Origin: Ustilago trichophora
Lineage: Eukaryota > Basidiomycota > Ustilaginomycetes > Ustilaginales > Ustilaginaceae
Assembly: GCA_900323505.1 (NCBI GenBank)
Contig: OOIN01000032.1
Coordinates: 432,114-496,113, forward strand
Reading direction: 5' to 3'
Length of the DNA stretch: 64,000 nt
Shown: positions 63,424 to 64,000 of the stretch, piece after piece
How the letters are laid out: each line of letters opens with the position of its first letter
Numbering within the stretch: the first letter of the stretch is position 1
The notes under the pieces: generated by a model
Told to the model about the DNA's origin: nothing
What the model saw: the letters and a program-made list of their open reading frames with translations, nothing else
Database searches by the model: none
Made by a program: the position numbers and the translations under genes

Positions 63424-64000
63424 ATGGCGGAACAGCCCAAATGGTCCAGCTCGAAAGTGGCCCAGATGCGGACATCGCAGCAGCACCAAAGTGGACAGCA
63501 ACCGAAAAATGGTACTCAGCAAAGCCGATGGGTTGTCCCCTCGAACAACGTTTCGGCGTCTTCTGGTGGCTCTAGTGGCTCTTCATGGCGATCGAAAGCA
63601 AGCGAAACCGCCGCACCATTGAATAGCAAAAGCTCATCCTCACGATGGGGCAGACCGACTACCACCGCCACCAGCAATGCTGCTGAGCCGAATGTCGGCT
63701 CCTCGGCCTCAATATGGGCCTCTTCAACAGCTCCCAAAGGTTCCAACGACTCCGTCTCAAACCTCACCGACACTCTCTCACGAACATCCATCACCTCTCC
63801 GCCATCTATATCCATCCATGCAACACCATATCATCCTCCTTCATCATCCGTATCATCAAGTCTAGCATCCAATCCCTCCGGCCTTCGCACCCGCGACCCA
63901 ACCCGACCCCTTGGCGGTCTCAACTCCCTCAACCGACTCGCCCTTCTCGCGTCCCCCTCTCGAGGCCTCGATTCGACCACTACCCTTTCCTCCGCCCTCC
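63424..64000 (+). CDS. Unrecognised Ser-rich low-complexity protein, 3' part outside window
   Basis: The frame begins at an ATG (context CATCATGGC, MAEQPKWSSSKVAQMRTSQQ) 230 bases from the divergent PTPA start and runs off the right edge without a stop, 192 codons visible. It is strongly biased to Ser, Thr, Pro, Asn and Gly, with regularly spaced Trp in Ser/basic settings (KWSSSK, RWVVPS, SSWRSK, SRWGRP, SIWASS). No domain, signal peptide or membrane segment is seen. The unbroken frame, C-rich codon third positions and start context support a real gene; function cannot be stated. Confidence 0.7.
   Translation, partial: MAEQPKWSSSKVAQMRTSQQHQSGQQPKNGTQQSRWVVPSNNVSASSGGSSGSSWRSKASETAAPLNSKSSSSRWGRPTTTATSNAAEPNVGSSASIWASSTAPKGSNDSVSNLTDTLSRTSITSPPSISIHATPYHPPSSSVSSSLASNPSGLRTRDPTRPLGGLNSLNRLALLASPSRGLDSTTTLSSAL

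Overview
The window is nuclear DNA of a basidiomycete, most likely a smut fungus (Ustilaginales). This is inferred from compact, mostly intron-poor genes, very long low-complexity protein extensions (polyQ, poly-Ser, Gly/Pro-rich), C-rich codon third positions, pyrimidine-rich leaders with A/C at -3 of the start codon, and many simple repeats between genes. No family-level search could be run, so genus is not claimed. I saw no transposon, tRNA, rRNA or CRISPR array.

Layout from left to right: importin alpha (partial, -); GTP cyclohydrolase II (+); PPZ-type phosphatase (-); a possible 79-residue protein (+); RPL30 (-, spliced); RPL37 (+, spliced); LEO1 (-); MGM101 (+); a 4E-T-like putative eIF4E-binding protein (+, spliced); isovaleryl-CoA dehydrogenase (-); LTO1 (-); a WHI3-type RNA-binding protein (-); eIF3k (-, spliced); isopentenyl-diphosphate isomerase (+, spliced); RPL9 (-, spliced); a GDSL/PC-esterase-like membrane protein (+); an UNC93-like transporter (-); kynurenine aminotransferase (+); ERF2-type DHHC palmitoyltransferase (-); methionyl-tRNA formyltransferase (+); a glycerol-3-phosphate acyltransferase/AIG2 fusion (-); a GCIP-like/kynureninase fusion (-); a WW-domain protein (+); threonyl-tRNA synthetase (-); an INO80-type coiled-coil subunit (+); PP2A activator PTPA (-); and an unrecognised low-complexity protein (partial, +).

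Most genes are housekeeping and alternate in strand, giving divergent promoters and convergent 3' ends. Translation is well represented (RPL30, RPL37, RPL9, eIF3k, ThrRS, FMT1, LTO1 and a putative eIF4E binder), as are mitochondrial functions (MGM101, IVD, FMT1, probably BNA3). Two enzymes acting on kynurenine, the aminotransferase and the kynureninase, lie about 8 kb apart.

The most unusual feature is the pair of adjacent composite genes at 49011-55478. One joins a SCT1/GPT2-type acyltransferase to an AIG2/gamma-glutamyl-cyclotransferase domain. The other joins a GCIP-like helical protein to a complete kynureninase. Other points of interest are a recurring TACTGTACAGTA-like palindrome in intergenic DNA, 474-530-nt introns in translation genes, and a GDS-to-GDH change in the membrane esterase-like protein. 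Several reading frames open upstream at TTG or GTG; the starts given here are the first supported ATG.
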